From Xenophilus aerolatus (lineage in GTDB: Bacteria; Pseudomonadota; Gammaproteobacteria; Burkholderiales; Burkholderiaceae_C), in assembly GCA_030418545.1 (NCBI GenBank), contig QAIB01000001.1, positions 1,054,001 through 1,118,000 on the forward strand: a stretch of DNA of 64,000 bases, in the 5' to 3' direction. Both the position numbers and the translations under genes were made by a program. Positions within the stretch are counted from its first letter, which is position 1, and every line of letters begins with the position of its first letter. The notes under the pieces were generated by a model. It saw nothing but the letters and a program-made list of their open reading frames with translations. It was not told the DNA's origin and did not search any database. Shown one piece after another: positions 18,751-29,046 of this stretch.

Positions 18751-19800
18751 TCAGGAACGTGGAACCGCCTCGGTCCGGCCGCTGCCGCGCTGACGCCACA
18801 CCACGCTGACGTTGATCCCGTTGCGCAGCAGCAGCGATTGCTCCTCCACCCAAGTCGTGTCGATGCGGATGCGCCCGCGCACCTCGAAGTACTGCGTCGC
18901 CACGCCGTGCTGCCCGCTGACGAACTGGGCGCCGGTCTGCTGCACGACCTCGCCCGCCTGGGCGAGGCTGGCGAAATAGCGCCGTTGCCGCTCGGACACC
19001 AGGCGGCGGGCACCCGCCATGTCCAACGCGGGCACGCTCGCATACAGCGCTTCCGGGCTCGCGGTGTTGATGTTCAAGGCGGTGGCCATAGGCAGCAGCG
19101 TGACGTAGGGCTCGATCGCCGCCAAGGTCGAGGCCTGCAGGCCGAACCACACAAGGTCGCCCACACGCTGGGGCATGAGGGGGGCGCTCCCGCCGCCCGC
19201 AGGCGCCGCGAGTTGCGTGACGCTGACGGGGCCGCCTTCGGCCTGCGGGCTGGACAGCGCCGCCGCGTTCGGGCTGGCGCGCCGCAGGCCGTCGACCAGC
19301 AGGTTCACCTCCTGCGTGGGCAGGCCCAGCAGTTCGAACAGCCTTTGAAATGCGGCGACGGCGCTTTCGACGGGCTGCCCGCCTTCGACGAGATTGCGCA
19401 CATTGAGCTTGGCCTGAGCGTCGAGGATCTGGCCGGAGAGAAAGGCGTCGGGCAGGCCTTCCAGCGCGTCGCTGGAGACATTCTTGTCGGCAGCCAGGAA
19501 GGTCGTGAGCTTGGCTTCCTCCAGCGGCACGGCCCAGGGTTCGGCCAGGTGGTCGGCACCGGCGGTGCGGCCGTCCTCGCGCAGGATCAGGCGGGACCAG
19601 TCCAGCGCCCCCACGAGCACCCAGGCCGACTGCACGCGCGCGCGTTCGGCCGCCTCGACCTCGGTGATGCGCCATTGACGCCACAGCATCGCGGCAGAGA
19701 GCGTGGCCACCATGGTGACCACGAGCAGGGCGATGAGGATGGCGGCGCCGCGTTGGGTGTTTGCTGGCGCTAGGCGCTTTGATCTCGCTGCAAGATCCAC
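18751..19800 (-). CDS. gspK: GspK-like minor pseudopilin (type II secretion), orphan
   Basis: About 349 residues with the GspK layout: a prepilin-type leader ending QRG|AAILIALLVV, a hydrophobic helix, and a large domain with ALDWSRLILRED, AKLNVRNLV (calcium-site region) and ALNINTASPEALYAS (the helix-hairpin-helix-like SAM domain). GspK caps the pseudopilus tip of type II secretion. No other gsp gene is present within the window: downstream there is a lipoprotein gene on the opposite strand and upstream a decayed Rhs module. The only in-frame start is GTG at 19800 with a poor ribosome-binding site, so the 5' end may have been altered by a rearrangement. Confidence 0.8.
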   Translation of the reverse strand: MDLAARSKRLAPANTQRGAAILIALLVVTMVATLSAAMLWRQWRITEVEAAERARVQSAWVLVGALDWSRLILREDGRTAGADHLAEPWAVPLEEAKLTTFLAADKNVSSDALEGLPDAFLSGQILDAQAKLNVRNLVEGGQPVESAVAAFQRLFELLGLPTQEVNLLVDGLRRASPNAAALSSPQAEGGPVSVTQLAAPAGGGSAPLMPQRVGDLVWFGLQASTLAAIEPYVTLLPMATALNINTASPEALYASVPALDMAGARRLVSERQRRYFASLAQAGEVVQQTGAQFVSGQHGVATQYFEVRGRIRIDTTWVEEQSLLLRNGINVSVVWRQRGSGRTEAVPRS

Positions 19801-19880
19801 TGGCGATGGCTTTCGAAGCTAACGAGAGCCCTCATAAGACCGAGGTCTGTGGTGCAAAACTCGCTCGACTGACAGTCGCC

Positions 19881-20372
19881 TCAATCGGCAACGCCGGGCC
19901 AATGGCGTCCTTGTATTTCAATCCTCAGGACTGGCCGCGCTTGGTTCGCGCCGACGAGGTCGAATAGAAGACGATCGCACCAATCGGTCGTCACGATCGA
20001 CACAATGCCGTCCCGTTTAGTCAAGGCCCTTAAGTCAATCGAAGCATTGCGCAATGAAGGGAGCGGCAGCGCTCCGCAGTCAATTGCGTGCGTCATCCAC
20101 AAGGAGACAGGCGAGGAATTTGCTGCCACGAGTCTCTCGATGAAGTGGCTGCAACGGTTGGCGTTTGCTTCGGCGGTATCGATCAGTAGAACCTTTGGAG
20201 GCTCTCTCACAAGCTCTTTTGTAGCCGCACGGGCAGCATCGGTCTGCTCAAGGCTCCATAGGTCTCGTTCGTGGACCTCTCTGGCAAGCAACGCGCTAAG
20301 GTCCGCCAAGTACGGCGTCATGAGCAACTTTTGTCGAGTACGCCTTGCTCGATCGGATGCGTCCGAAGCCAT
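19881..20372 (-). CDS. Candidate immunity protein for the Rhs tip toxin
   Basis: A 163-residue soluble protein that I do not recognise. It begins MASDASDRARRTRQK and contains VLLIDTAEAN and GIVSIVTTDWCDRLLFDL, looking like an alpha/beta fold. The start ATG overlaps the stop of the Rhs C-terminal tip as TAATG (20370-20374), the usual close spacing of polymorphic toxin-immunity pairs. Its base composition is clearly lower in GC than the flanking genes, as for the tip, suggesting transfer together. An immunity role is inferred from position only. Confidence 0.6.
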   Translation of the reverse strand: MASDASDRARRTRQKLLMTPYLADLSALLAREVHERDLWSLEQTDAARAATKELVREPPKVLLIDTAEANANRCSHFIERLVAANSSPVSLWMTHAIDCGALPLPSLRNASIDLRALTKRDGIVSIVTTDWCDRLLFDLVGANQARPVLRIEIQGRHWPGVAD

Positions 20373-20875
20373 TAGTAGTCCACCTTCGATTTACTATTGT
20401 CCAGCGCCGGGCGCCCATAGTTGGTCTGACGTGCCGCGCCTGTTAGTGGATCGGTCTTCACGCGTCCTGCTTCCCAGTGCGACTGACCGGGGTGACTGCG
20501 GTCTAATGTCTGCTGTTGAACGGACATCGGTTGGGTGCTGCCGCCTGGAGCGGGTGCCTCATAAGAGTACTCGCGACCTGATGCATTGCGTGATTGAGAC
20601 AGAGGTTGCTGACTGGTCGGAATTCCTGCATCTCTCATAGCCTGACGACGAGCGGCGTTTGAGGTCGGGAGAGGGCAACTTGCAGGGCTGGGCACACCTC
20701 TGGCGGCACTTGCGCCCGATGGCGAGCCACCGACGCTTCCGCCTCGCCCCAAGCCACCACCACCCCCGCCGATAGCGCCACCGCCCCCTGCGCCGCCTTC
20801 GAGCAACGCGGCGGGATTTCGGATTCCTTTGACTTGAAGGCCATCAGGATCAATAAGGTGCAGAGGATCTGGGTG
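20372..20875 (-). other. Rhs C-terminal tip (candidate toxin domain), out of frame with the Rhs core
   Basis: From 20875 the minus strand reads HPDPLHLIDPDGLQVKGIRN, the usual DP-x-GL junction that precedes Rhs toxin tips. A glycine-rich linker follows, then a domain with SNAARRQAMRDAGIPTSQQP, SGREYSYEAP, SHPGQSHWEAG and a GRPALDNSKSKVDY end (167 residues in all). I recall this pattern from polymorphic-toxin C-termini, likely nucleases, but cannot name the family. The frame has a TGA at 20882-20884 and is one base off the YD-repeat frame, so it is not translated as part of the Rhs core as the sequence stands. Internal initiation at ATG 20806 is possible. Confidence 0.65.
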
Positions 20876-22998
20876 CCACCTTCACTCTGGCCGCTGACGC
20901 GATTGATGTTGTTGATGGTGGTGGCCGTGGTGAAGGCCACCGCACCGCCCGCGTTCTGGATCTGCTGGCTCACCCGGTTGCCCATGGCGTCCAGGGTGTA
21001 GGTGCCCGATTCGCCGCGGTTGTTGCTCCAGCCGGTGAGGCGGTGGGCGCTGTCGTAGGTGTAGCTCAGGGCCAGGCCGGTAGGCAGAGTGAGCGTGGCC
21101 AGGGTGCCGGTGGGGTTGTAGGTGAGGGTGGTGGTCTGTGCACCGGTGATGCCGGCACCGACGGTCTGGGTCAGCAGGCGGTCGCGGGCGTCCCAGGTGT
21201 AGGCGGTGACCAGGCCGTTGGGCTCGGTCTGGCTGATCAGGCGGTTAGCGCTGTCGTAGGCGTAGCCGGTGACGTGGCCCAGCGCGTTGGTGGCCGTGAG
21301 GACGTTGCCCTTGGTGTCGTAGGTGTAGCTGGTGACTGCGCCGTTGGGTGCCTTCTCGGTGGCCACCAGGCCCTGGGCGTTGTACGTCCAGGTCCAGGTC
21401 TTGGTGGTGTTGGGCGTGACCAGGGTGTCGGTGATGCTTTTGGTGAGGGTGCGGCCCTGGGCGTCGTACGTGTACGCCGTTGATCGGCCGGCCTCGGTGA
21501 CCAAGGTCGGCAGCGCCATGCTGGCGTGCCACTGGTACGTGGTGGTGCGAGCGTCAGGAGTGCCCGAGGCTTCGGTGACGGAGGTGGGCAGGCGGCGGGC
21601 CACGTCCCACTGGGTGGTGGTGGTCACGCCCTTGAAGTCGGTCTCGCTGGTGATCAGGCCGTTGGCGTCCTGAACGCGCGAGCTGGCGTCGGACTCGCCT
21701 TCGCCCGCAGGAAGCGAGCCACCCGTCACGGCCAGCTTGCCCTTGTTGGTGGCGTAGCTGTAGCTGCGGCTGGTGTTCAGGGGATCGATGACGGTGGCCG
21801 ACGAGGAGGAGGGGTAGCTGACCTGGTACTTGTTGACGCCGCCTGCCAGCTCGGTGCTGATGGCCCGGCCGGAGCTGTCGTAGGCGAAGGTGCCCCAGCG
21901 AACGCCGGACTCGTCCAGGATGCCGGTCAAGGCTTGAGGGAACGATGCGTTCTCGTACAGGAACCCTCGGCTCTTGCCGTCGGGGTACAGGACCGTGGCC
22001 AAGCGGCCAGAGGTGTCGTAGGTGTAGCCGATGACTCGGCCGTCAGGTGTGGTCACCGTGGCCAGCTTGCCGCCCGCATAGGCAAAGACGAGGGAACGGC
22101 CGAAGGGGTTGCTGACCGAGGCCAGGCGGCCCGAGCCGTCGTAGGCATAGGTGTAAGTGAAGCCGCCTCGCTCGGTGCGCGTCTGCAGCTTGCCGTCAGA
22201 GGTGAAGGCAAGCACGGCATCGTCGTCAGCACGACGATAGAGCCAGGCGCCGCCCGCCTCGGTGAGCACATCGGCACCGTTGGTGGCTGTCCAGGGCGCG
22301 TTCGTATTGACACTGCCGTCGGGGTTCAGCGGACGGGTAAAGCTGTACAGGTACCCTTCCGGCGACGAAATAGAGACAGCGACAGGCGTAGACGAAGTTA
22401 GGTTGCTATTCCATAGCGACAGCCGCCAAGCATGGTTGTGGGTCCAGAGCTGACCGAGTTTGGCAGGGCCGTTGGCGTCGACACCGGTATCCATTCTTAG
22501 CGCGCTTCGGTATGAGCGAGTCAGTGACAGAGGAGCCGGACCAGCGTCCTTCCAGTCCACCTCAGAACGGTACTTCTCAGCGGTTGCGGGCAGGATGGGA
22601 TGAGCGACACACATGCCATCTTGTCCAGATGACTTGTCGGGCTCAGGCACAGGGCCCCGCTCACTAACGCCAAGCGAAAGCGACCAGCTTCGAGGCGTCT
22701 GATTGGGGTTCCCAATCTCTGTGAACATCCAACTAAGCACGCAAGTGCTAGGGCTAACCAGCGAAGTAGTGATGTTGGAATGAACCACCTCAGGTCGATC
22801 GCAGCGTGGGAGCGTCTGCGCGGAGGCCGCGCATGCTGCTTCTCGGGTGGGTGCCCAGGGCTTGGGATCACATACTGCAAATGCGTACTCCGCCGCTTCT
22901 TGCGCCGATGCTCCGAAGAACGCGAGGGCCACGCTCAAGCCAACAAACGCAGCGGCACGGCTGCCAACCAGGCCTCTAGGCCATAGAGTCCTACCCAT
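20372..22998 (-). pseudogene. Secreted Rhs/YD-repeat protein gene with internal deletion and frameshift
   Basis: From ATG 22998 (strong GGGAGGAAGTC ribosome-binding site) the frame encodes a signal peptide, a DUF6531-like region (YRSEVDWKDAGPAPLSLTRSYRS) and about 15 YD repeats such as YTYDAQGRTLTK and YAYDSANRLISQ. Around 20870 the YD frame (NINRVSGQSEGGTQ) ends and continues as a nonsense tail of about 70 residues to 20635. The true Rhs end (DPLHLIDPDGL and tip) is in another frame. The conserved Rhs part between the last YD repeats and the tip (RYYDPxxGRF region) is missing, so a deletion of the core end is inferred. The protein was secreted, not PAAR-linked. It may still express a truncated YD protein. 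Confidence 0.75.
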
Positions 22999-23089
22999 GA
23001 CTTCCTCCCAAATGTCTTCTTCTCACCTTCATGCAGAGGCTTAGGTGCCTGCCGTCAGTTCCACATGACCATCACGGTCTTCAGGATGT

Positions 23090-23109
23090 GTTCTCAAGTC
23101 CATGAGAAC
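23090..23109. other. Inverted repeat upstream of rhs and downstream of the DUF853 gene
   Basis: GTTCTCA-AGTCCA-TGAGAAC is a perfect 7-bp inverted repeat in the 153-bp gap between the DUF853 stop and the Rhs start. It could be an operator or a weak terminator. No T run is present. Confidence 0.4.
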
Positions 23110-23151
23110 CAAGCGATCCTACCGGCGCCGCACGCCCACCGCACCAGCCGC

Positions 23152-24672
<1,521 letters not shown>

Positions 24673-24721
24673 GAGGCGCTCCGGAGGGATGGATACGGGC
24701 AGTCTATCCAAGGGTGCCTCC

Positions 24722-24727
24722 TATAAT
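24722..24727 (+). promoter_or_regulatory. -10 box of the forward polyene operon
   Basis: A perfect TATAAT lies 45 bp before the GTG start of the acyl carrier protein gene. No good -35 hexamer is seen at 16-18 bp spacing, which may indicate an activator. A GGAG ribosome-binding site precedes the GTG by 7 bp. Confidence 0.55.
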
Positions 24728-24771
24728 TTCGGCTCCTTTCGAGAAATAGTTCAACGACCCCGGAGTCCTGA

Positions 24772-25068
24772 GTGTCAACTGCCGCCAACCCTGCATCCGC
24801 TTCCGCCCAATCGCCCCTCGAAGCCGAACTGGCCGCGGTGCTCGTGAACGCGCTGAACCTCGAAATGACGCCGGAGTCGATCGACCCGACCATTCCGCTG
24901 TACGGCGACGGCCTGGGCCTGGACTCCATCGACATCCTCGAGGTGGCGCTGGAGATTTCCCGCCGCTACGGCTTCCAGCTGCGCTCCGACGACGAGCGCA
25001 ACAAGCAGATCTTCGAGTCGCTGCGCAGCCTGGCCGCGCACGTCGAACAGAACCGCACCACGGCCTGA
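24772..25068 (+). CDS. Acyl carrier protein of the aryl-polyene cluster
   Basis: A 98-residue acyl carrier protein. The phosphopantetheine site is the serine in GLGLDSIDILEVAL near residue 50, and the helical pattern fits ACP. The start is GTG at 24772. It carries growing acyl chains as thioesters and heads the forward operon of polyene-type genes ending at 34261. Aryl-polyene loci often contain two ACPs; only one is seen here. It differs from housekeeping AcpP in its longer N-terminus (about 15 residues). Confidence 0.92.
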   Translation: MSTAANPASASAQSPLEAELAAVLVNALNLEMTPESIDPTIPLYGDGLGLDSIDILEVALEISRRYGFQLRSDDERNKQIFESLRSLAAHVEQNRTTA

Positions 25069-25084
25069 GGCATGACCGGTCGCC

Positions 25085-25762
25085 ATGCACCTCGCGCCGC
25101 CGGGCGCGACTGAGATGGCGGGTTGGCGTGTGGCGCTCCTGCTGCTCGCAGGGGTCGCGTATGCAGGTCTGTCGCACTGGATGATGCTGTTCCATGCGGC
25201 GCAGCCGTGGGCGGTGGTGGTGCTGCTCGGGCCGCTGTGGCTGTCGGGCCTGGGGCTGGCGGCCGGACGCTTCGGGCGGGCCGGCGCCGTGGCCGTGCTG
25301 CTGGCGGCCGCGGTGTTCTGCGTGCTGGTCTGGCGCGGCGAGGCGGGCGACCCGAACCGCCTGTACGTGCTGCAGCATGTCGGCATCAACGCGCTGCTGT
25401 GCGGCTGGTTCGGCAGCACGCTGCGGCCCGACCGGCTTTCGCTCATCGGCCAGTTCGCGCAGCGTATCCATCCGTTGACGCCGGCGCACCGTGCCTACAC
25501 GGCCGCCGTCACGCGCGTCTGGGCGGTGTATTTCGCGGCCGTCTCGCTGCTGTCGCTGGTGGTGTATGCCACGCTGCCCTTCGCGGCCTGGTCGCTGTTC
25601 TCGAACGTGCTGACGCCCATCGGCGTCGGCGCGCTCTTCATCGGCGAGTACCTGCTGCGCTACCGGTTGCACCCCGAATTCGAGCGCACGCGCCTGGTCG
25701 ACGCGGTGCGGGCCTTCTACAACCACGTGCCGGCCGAGCGGCCGGCAGCTCCCAAGCAATGA
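25085..25762 (+). CDS. Polyene-cluster membrane protein (COG4648-like)
   Basis: A 225-residue protein with about five hydrophobic segments and conserved YVLQHVGINALLCGWFGSTL and LHPEFERT motifs, as seen in the uncharacterised membrane proteins that accompany aryl-polyene genes. Function is unknown. The ATG at 25085 is used; another in-frame ATG at 25115 would start just before the first membrane segment and cannot be excluded. Its stop overlaps the next start as ATGA at 25759-25762. Confidence 0.8.
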   Translation: MHLAPPGATEMAGWRVALLLLAGVAYAGLSHWMMLFHAAQPWAVVVLLGPLWLSGLGLAAGRFGRAGAVAVLLAAAVFCVLVWRGEAGDPNRLYVLQHVGINALLCGWFGSTLRPDRLSLIGQFAQRIHPLTPAHRAYTAAVTRVWAVYFAAVSLLSLVVYATLPFAAWSLFSNVLTPIGVGALFIGEYLLRYRLHPEFERTRLVDAVRAFYNHVPAERPAAPKQ

Positions 25763-27447
25763 CATCCTTTCCCTTGCTCGGCGAGCGCGACCTCGACGCC
25801 CCGCTGGCCTGGCACGAGGGCCGGCCGGTCAGTGCCCGCACCTTCCTGGCCGACGTGGCCCGGCAGGCGGCGGTGCTGCCGGCCGAGGGCCCGGCCGTCA
25901 ACGTGTGCGGCGACCGCTATGCCTTCGCGGTCTGCCTGGGGGCGGCGCTGCTGCGCGGCCATGCGAGCCTGCTGCCGCCCGACGCGCGTCCCGACACGCT
26001 CGCGCGGGTGTGCGCGCCGCATGCCACGCCCTTCATCCTCACCGACCACCCGGCGCTCGACACCCCCGGCCTGCCGCATGTGCCGGTGGTGTGCACGCGC
26101 GAGCCGGGCGATGGCGACCCAGCCGTGCCGCGCTTCGACGGCGGGCGGCATGCGGTGAGCCTGCTCACCTCCGGTTCGACCGGCGTGCCGCAGCCGCATG
26201 CCAAGCGCTGGGACACCCTGGTCGGCGACGTCGAGGCGGCCGTGCCGCGCCTGTGCGAGCTGCTCGGGCTGGAGTCCCTGCGCGGCCTCACGCTGGTGGC
26301 CACCGTGCCGGTGCAGCACAGCTACGGGCTGGAGTCGACCCTGCTGCTGGCGCTGCACGGCGGCGCGGCCTTCGAGAGCGGCCGGCCCTTCTATCCAGCC
26401 GACATCGTGCAGGCGCTCGAGTCCGTGCCGCGGCCGCGCGCGCTCGTCACCACGCCGTTCCATCTGAAGACGCTGCTGCAATCGGGCCTGCCTCTGCCGC
26501 CGGTCGATCTGCTGCTGTCGGCCACCGCGCCGCTGTCGCCGCAGCTCGCGCAGCAGGCCGAGCAGGCCACCGGGGGTGTGCTGCTCGAGATCTACGGCAG
26601 CACCGAGTCGGGCCAGGTGGCCGTGCGCCGCACGACCCGCAGCGAGGTCTGGGAGACCTTCGGCGCCATCGAGGTGCACGCCCGCACCGGCGACGACGGC
26701 GTGGAGCGCTTCGTCTTCGAAGGCGATTTCATCCCCGAGCCGACGCCGATGGCCGACGTGCTCGAACTGCTGGACCCGCGGCGCTTCCGCCTCTTCGGCC
26801 GGGCCAACGACCTGATCCACGTGGCCGGCCGGCGAAGCTCGCTGGGGCACCTCAACTACCACCTCAACAGCATCGCCGGCGTGCAGGACGGCGCCTTCTG
26901 GCTGCCCGACGATGTGGCCGACGGCGTGGTGCGTCCCATCGCCTTCGTGGTGGCGCCGGGCGTCGAGGCGCACGACATCGTCGCCGCGCTGCGCGATCGG
27001 ATCGAGGGGGTCTTCGTGCCGCGCCGTGTGGTGCACGTGGCGTCGCTGCCGCGGGAGGGCACCGGCAAGCTCACGGTGCGTGCGCTGCGCGAGTTCGCCC
27101 TGGCGCAAGTGGCCGCCGAAGGCGCGCCGGTGCGGCTGACGCACGAGGTGCCGCAGGACCACCCCTGTTTCGCGGGCCATTTCCCGGGCCAGCCGCTGAT
27201 GCCTGGCGCGCTTCTGCTGGCCGAGCTGCAGGAAGCCATGCGGCGCGTGCCGGCGCTGCACCGGCGCCTGGGCGATGCGCCGGTGCTGGCCGCCGCCAAG
27301 TTCCTCGCCCCGGTGCGGCCGGGCAGCACGCTGGTCTTCGACCTGCAGCCCGAGGACGGGGCAGGGCGGGGCGTGCGATTCGACATCCGCTGCGGCGACA
27401 CCGTGGCTGCCACCGGCCGGTGGACCCCCGGCGCCGCCGTCCCATGA
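25759..27447 (+). CDS. Acyl/aryl-AMP ligase fused to a FabA/FabZ-like dehydratase domain
   Basis: A 562-residue fusion. Residues 1-455 form an ANL-family adenylating enzyme: P-loop LLTSGSTGVPQPHAK, EIYGSTESGQVAVR and the late LFGRANDLIHVAGRRSSL. Residues about 458-562 form a hotdog domain with HPCFAGHFPGQPLMPGALLLAEL, the catalytic region of 3-hydroxyacyl-ACP dehydratases. The ligase would activate the aromatic starter (probably a hydroxybenzoate made by the chorismatase at 36243-37286) and load it on the ACP, while the second domain would remove water during polyene extension. The start at 25759 overlaps the membrane-protein stop. In other polyene loci these two functions may be separate genes. 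Confidence 0.88.
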   Translation: MTSFPLLGERDLDAPLAWHEGRPVSARTFLADVARQAAVLPAEGPAVNVCGDRYAFAVCLGAALLRGHASLLPPDARPDTLARVCAPHATPFILTDHPALDTPGLPHVPVVCTREPGDGDPAVPRFDGGRHAVSLLTSGSTGVPQPHAKRWDTLVGDVEAAVPRLCELLGLESLRGLTLVATVPVQHSYGLESTLLLALHGGAAFESGRPFYPADIVQALESVPRPRALVTTPFHLKTLLQSGLPLPPVDLLLSATAPLSPQLAQQAEQATGGVLLEIYGSTESGQVAVRRTTRSEVWETFGAIEVHARTGDDGVERFVFEGDFIPEPTPMADVLELLDPRRFRLFGRANDLIHVAGRRSSLGHLNYHLNSIAGVQDGAFWLPDDVADGVVRPIAFVVAPGVEAHDIVAALRDRIEGVFVPRRVVHVASLPREGTGKLTVRALREFALAQVAAEGAPVRLTHEVPQDHPCFAGHFPGQPLMPGALLLAELQEAMRRVPALHRRLGDAPVLAAAKFLAPVRPGSTLVFDLQPEDGAGRGVRFDIRCGDTVAATGRWTPGAAVP

Positions 27448-28460
27448 GCGTGGTCCGGGAGGAGGTGGAACCGGTGGCGAAGCGCCCGCCCGAGGCGCCG
27501 CCGGTCGCCAACGCAGCGGCGCCCGCCGACTGGGCGCAGGCGCCCGAGCGCAGCAACATGGCCGCGCTGCGCTTCATCTGCTGGGTGGCGCTGCGCCTGG
27601 GCCGGCCGGTGGCGCGGCTGATCCTGCATCCGATCACACTGTATTTCCTGCTGTTCTCGCCGTCGCAGCGGCGGCACATCCGGCGTTACCTCGAGCGGGC
27701 CGTGGGCCCGCATGCCGGCTGGGGCGACGGCTACCGGCTGCTGCACGGCTTTGCCTCGACGGTGCTGGACCGCGTTTATTTCCTGCGCGGCCGGCTCGAC
27801 CTGTTCGATGTCGACGTGACCGGCGTGCCGGTGATCGAGGACGAGCTGCGCGCCGGCCGCGGCGCCTTCCTTATCGGTGCCCATGTGGGCAGTTTCGAGG
27901 CGCTGAGCGCCTGCCGGCAGCTGGGCTCCGGCGAGCTCGACCTGCAACTGGCCATGCTCATGTTCCCGGACAACGCCCGGCGCATCAACGCGGTGCTCGA
28001 CGCCATCAGCCTGCCTGGGCTCAAGCCGCGGGTGATCGCGCTCGGCCGGCCGAGCGCGATGCTCGAGCTGCGCGACTGGCTCGACGGCGGGCACATGGCG
28101 GGCATGCTCGGCGACCGCACCCTCACGCCGCAGGAAGAGGCGGCGGGCCAGCGCGGCGACACGGTCCTGCTGCCTTTCCTCGGCCGCGAGGCGCCTTTCA
28201 CCGACGGCCCCTTCCGGCTCGCCGCGTTGCTGCGGCGCAAGGTGCTGTTCATGGCCGGCATCTACCACGGCGGCGCACACTACGAGGTGGTGTTCGAGCC
28301 GCTGGCGGACTTCTCCGGGCGCATCACCGACCCGGCACAGCGGGAACAACGCATTCGCGCCGCCCTCGAAGCCTATGTGCAGCGGCTCGAGGCCCTGTGC
28401 CGTGCCCATCCCCACAACTGGTTCAATTTCCATGATTTCTGGCAGGAAGATGCGCAGTAG
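27444..28460 (+). CDS. LpxL/HtrB-like acyltransferase of the polyene cluster
   Basis: A 338-residue protein of the lysophospholipid acyltransferase superfamily. The H-x4-E site is in GAHVGSFEAL near residue 145, and the GMLGDRTLTPQEE and YHGGAHYEVVFEPL segments follow the lipid A acyltransferase pattern. One hydrophobic segment near residue 60 suggests inner-membrane attachment. In aryl-polyene systems such enzymes attach the polyene acyl group to a lipid. The ATG overlaps the ligase-dehydratase stop (ATGA). An arginine/alanine-rich 35-residue N-terminal extension precedes the domain. Confidence 0.87.
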   Translation: MSVVREEVEPVAKRPPEAPPVANAAAPADWAQAPERSNMAALRFICWVALRLGRPVARLILHPITLYFLLFSPSQRRHIRRYLERAVGPHAGWGDGYRLLHGFASTVLDRVYFLRGRLDLFDVDVTGVPVIEDELRAGRGAFLIGAHVGSFEALSACRQLGSGELDLQLAMLMFPDNARRINAVLDAISLPGLKPRVIALGRPSAMLELRDWLDGGHMAGMLGDRTLTPQEEAAGQRGDTVLLPFLGREAPFTDGPFRLAALLRRKVLFMAGIYHGGAHYEVVFEPLADFSGRITDPAQREQRIRAALEAYVQRLEALCRAHPHNWFNFHDFWQEDAQ

Positions 28461-29046
28461 CCGCCGCCCACGAACCTGGTGCGCCGCCGCCCTGTTGGCC
28501 CTGGCGGCCTGGGTGCCGGCGACCGGCGCCTGGGCCTTCGAGGTCAAGGACCTGATGGGCCTGCTGGCCCAGCAGAAGAACGGCGAGGCGCGCTTCACCG
28601 AGCAGCGCTACGTGCGCGGCATCGACGGCCCGCTCGCGTCCAGCGGCACGCTGAGCTTCGTGCCGCCCGACAAGCTGGTGCGACGCACGCTGAGCCCGCG
28701 GCCCGAGTCGATGTCGGTCGAAGGCAATGCGCTGGTGCTGCAGCGTGGGGGCCGCACGCGCACCACCACGCTGGACAGCATGCCCGAGCTGGCCGGGCTG
28801 GTGGAGGCGATGCGCGGCGCGCTCAGCGGCAATTCCACGCTGCTGCAGCGCTACTTCCGCACCGACCTGAAGGGCGACGCCAAGGACTGGACGCTCGACC
28901 TCGCGCCCCTCGATCCCGCGCTCGGGCGCCAGATCCGCAGCCTGCGCCTGAGCGGGCGCGCCGGCGAGCTGCAGGGCGTCGAGATGGAATTCGTCGGCGG
29001 TGACCGGTCCGTGATGACCATCGTGCCGGGGCGCGCGGCGCCATGA
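28450..29046 (+). CDS. LolA-like periplasmic outer-membrane carrier protein
   Basis: About 198 residues: twin-arginine-like basic start, hydrophobic core and cleavage near AWAF, then a LolA-type domain (LMGLLAQQKNGEARFTEQRYV, SSGTLSFVPPDKLVRRTL). Such proteins are standard members of aryl-polyene loci and are thought to help move the product across the periplasm. The start at 28450 follows AGGAAG closely. An ATG at 28432 is equally in frame and would lengthen the signal peptide by six residues. The start lies inside the end of the acyltransferase gene. The stop overlaps the exporter start (ATGA). Confidence 0.82.
   Translation: MRSSRRPRTWCAAALLALAAWVPATGAWAFEVKDLMGLLAQQKNGEARFTEQRYVRGIDGPLASSGTLSFVPPDKLVRRTLSPRPESMSVEGNALVLQRGGRTRTTTLDSMPELAGLVEAMRGALSGNSTLLQRYFRTDLKGDAKDWTLDLAPLDPALGRQIRSLRLSGRAGELQGVEMEFVGGDRSVMTIVPGRAAP

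Noticed and set aside
18751-19800. A type II secretion operon
   Set aside because: Only gspK is present; no gspC-J, L or M within the window.
20005-20640. Forward open frame of 211 codons antisense to the immunity and tip genes
   Set aside because: No motifs, and the reverse-strand toxin-immunity arrangement explains the region better.
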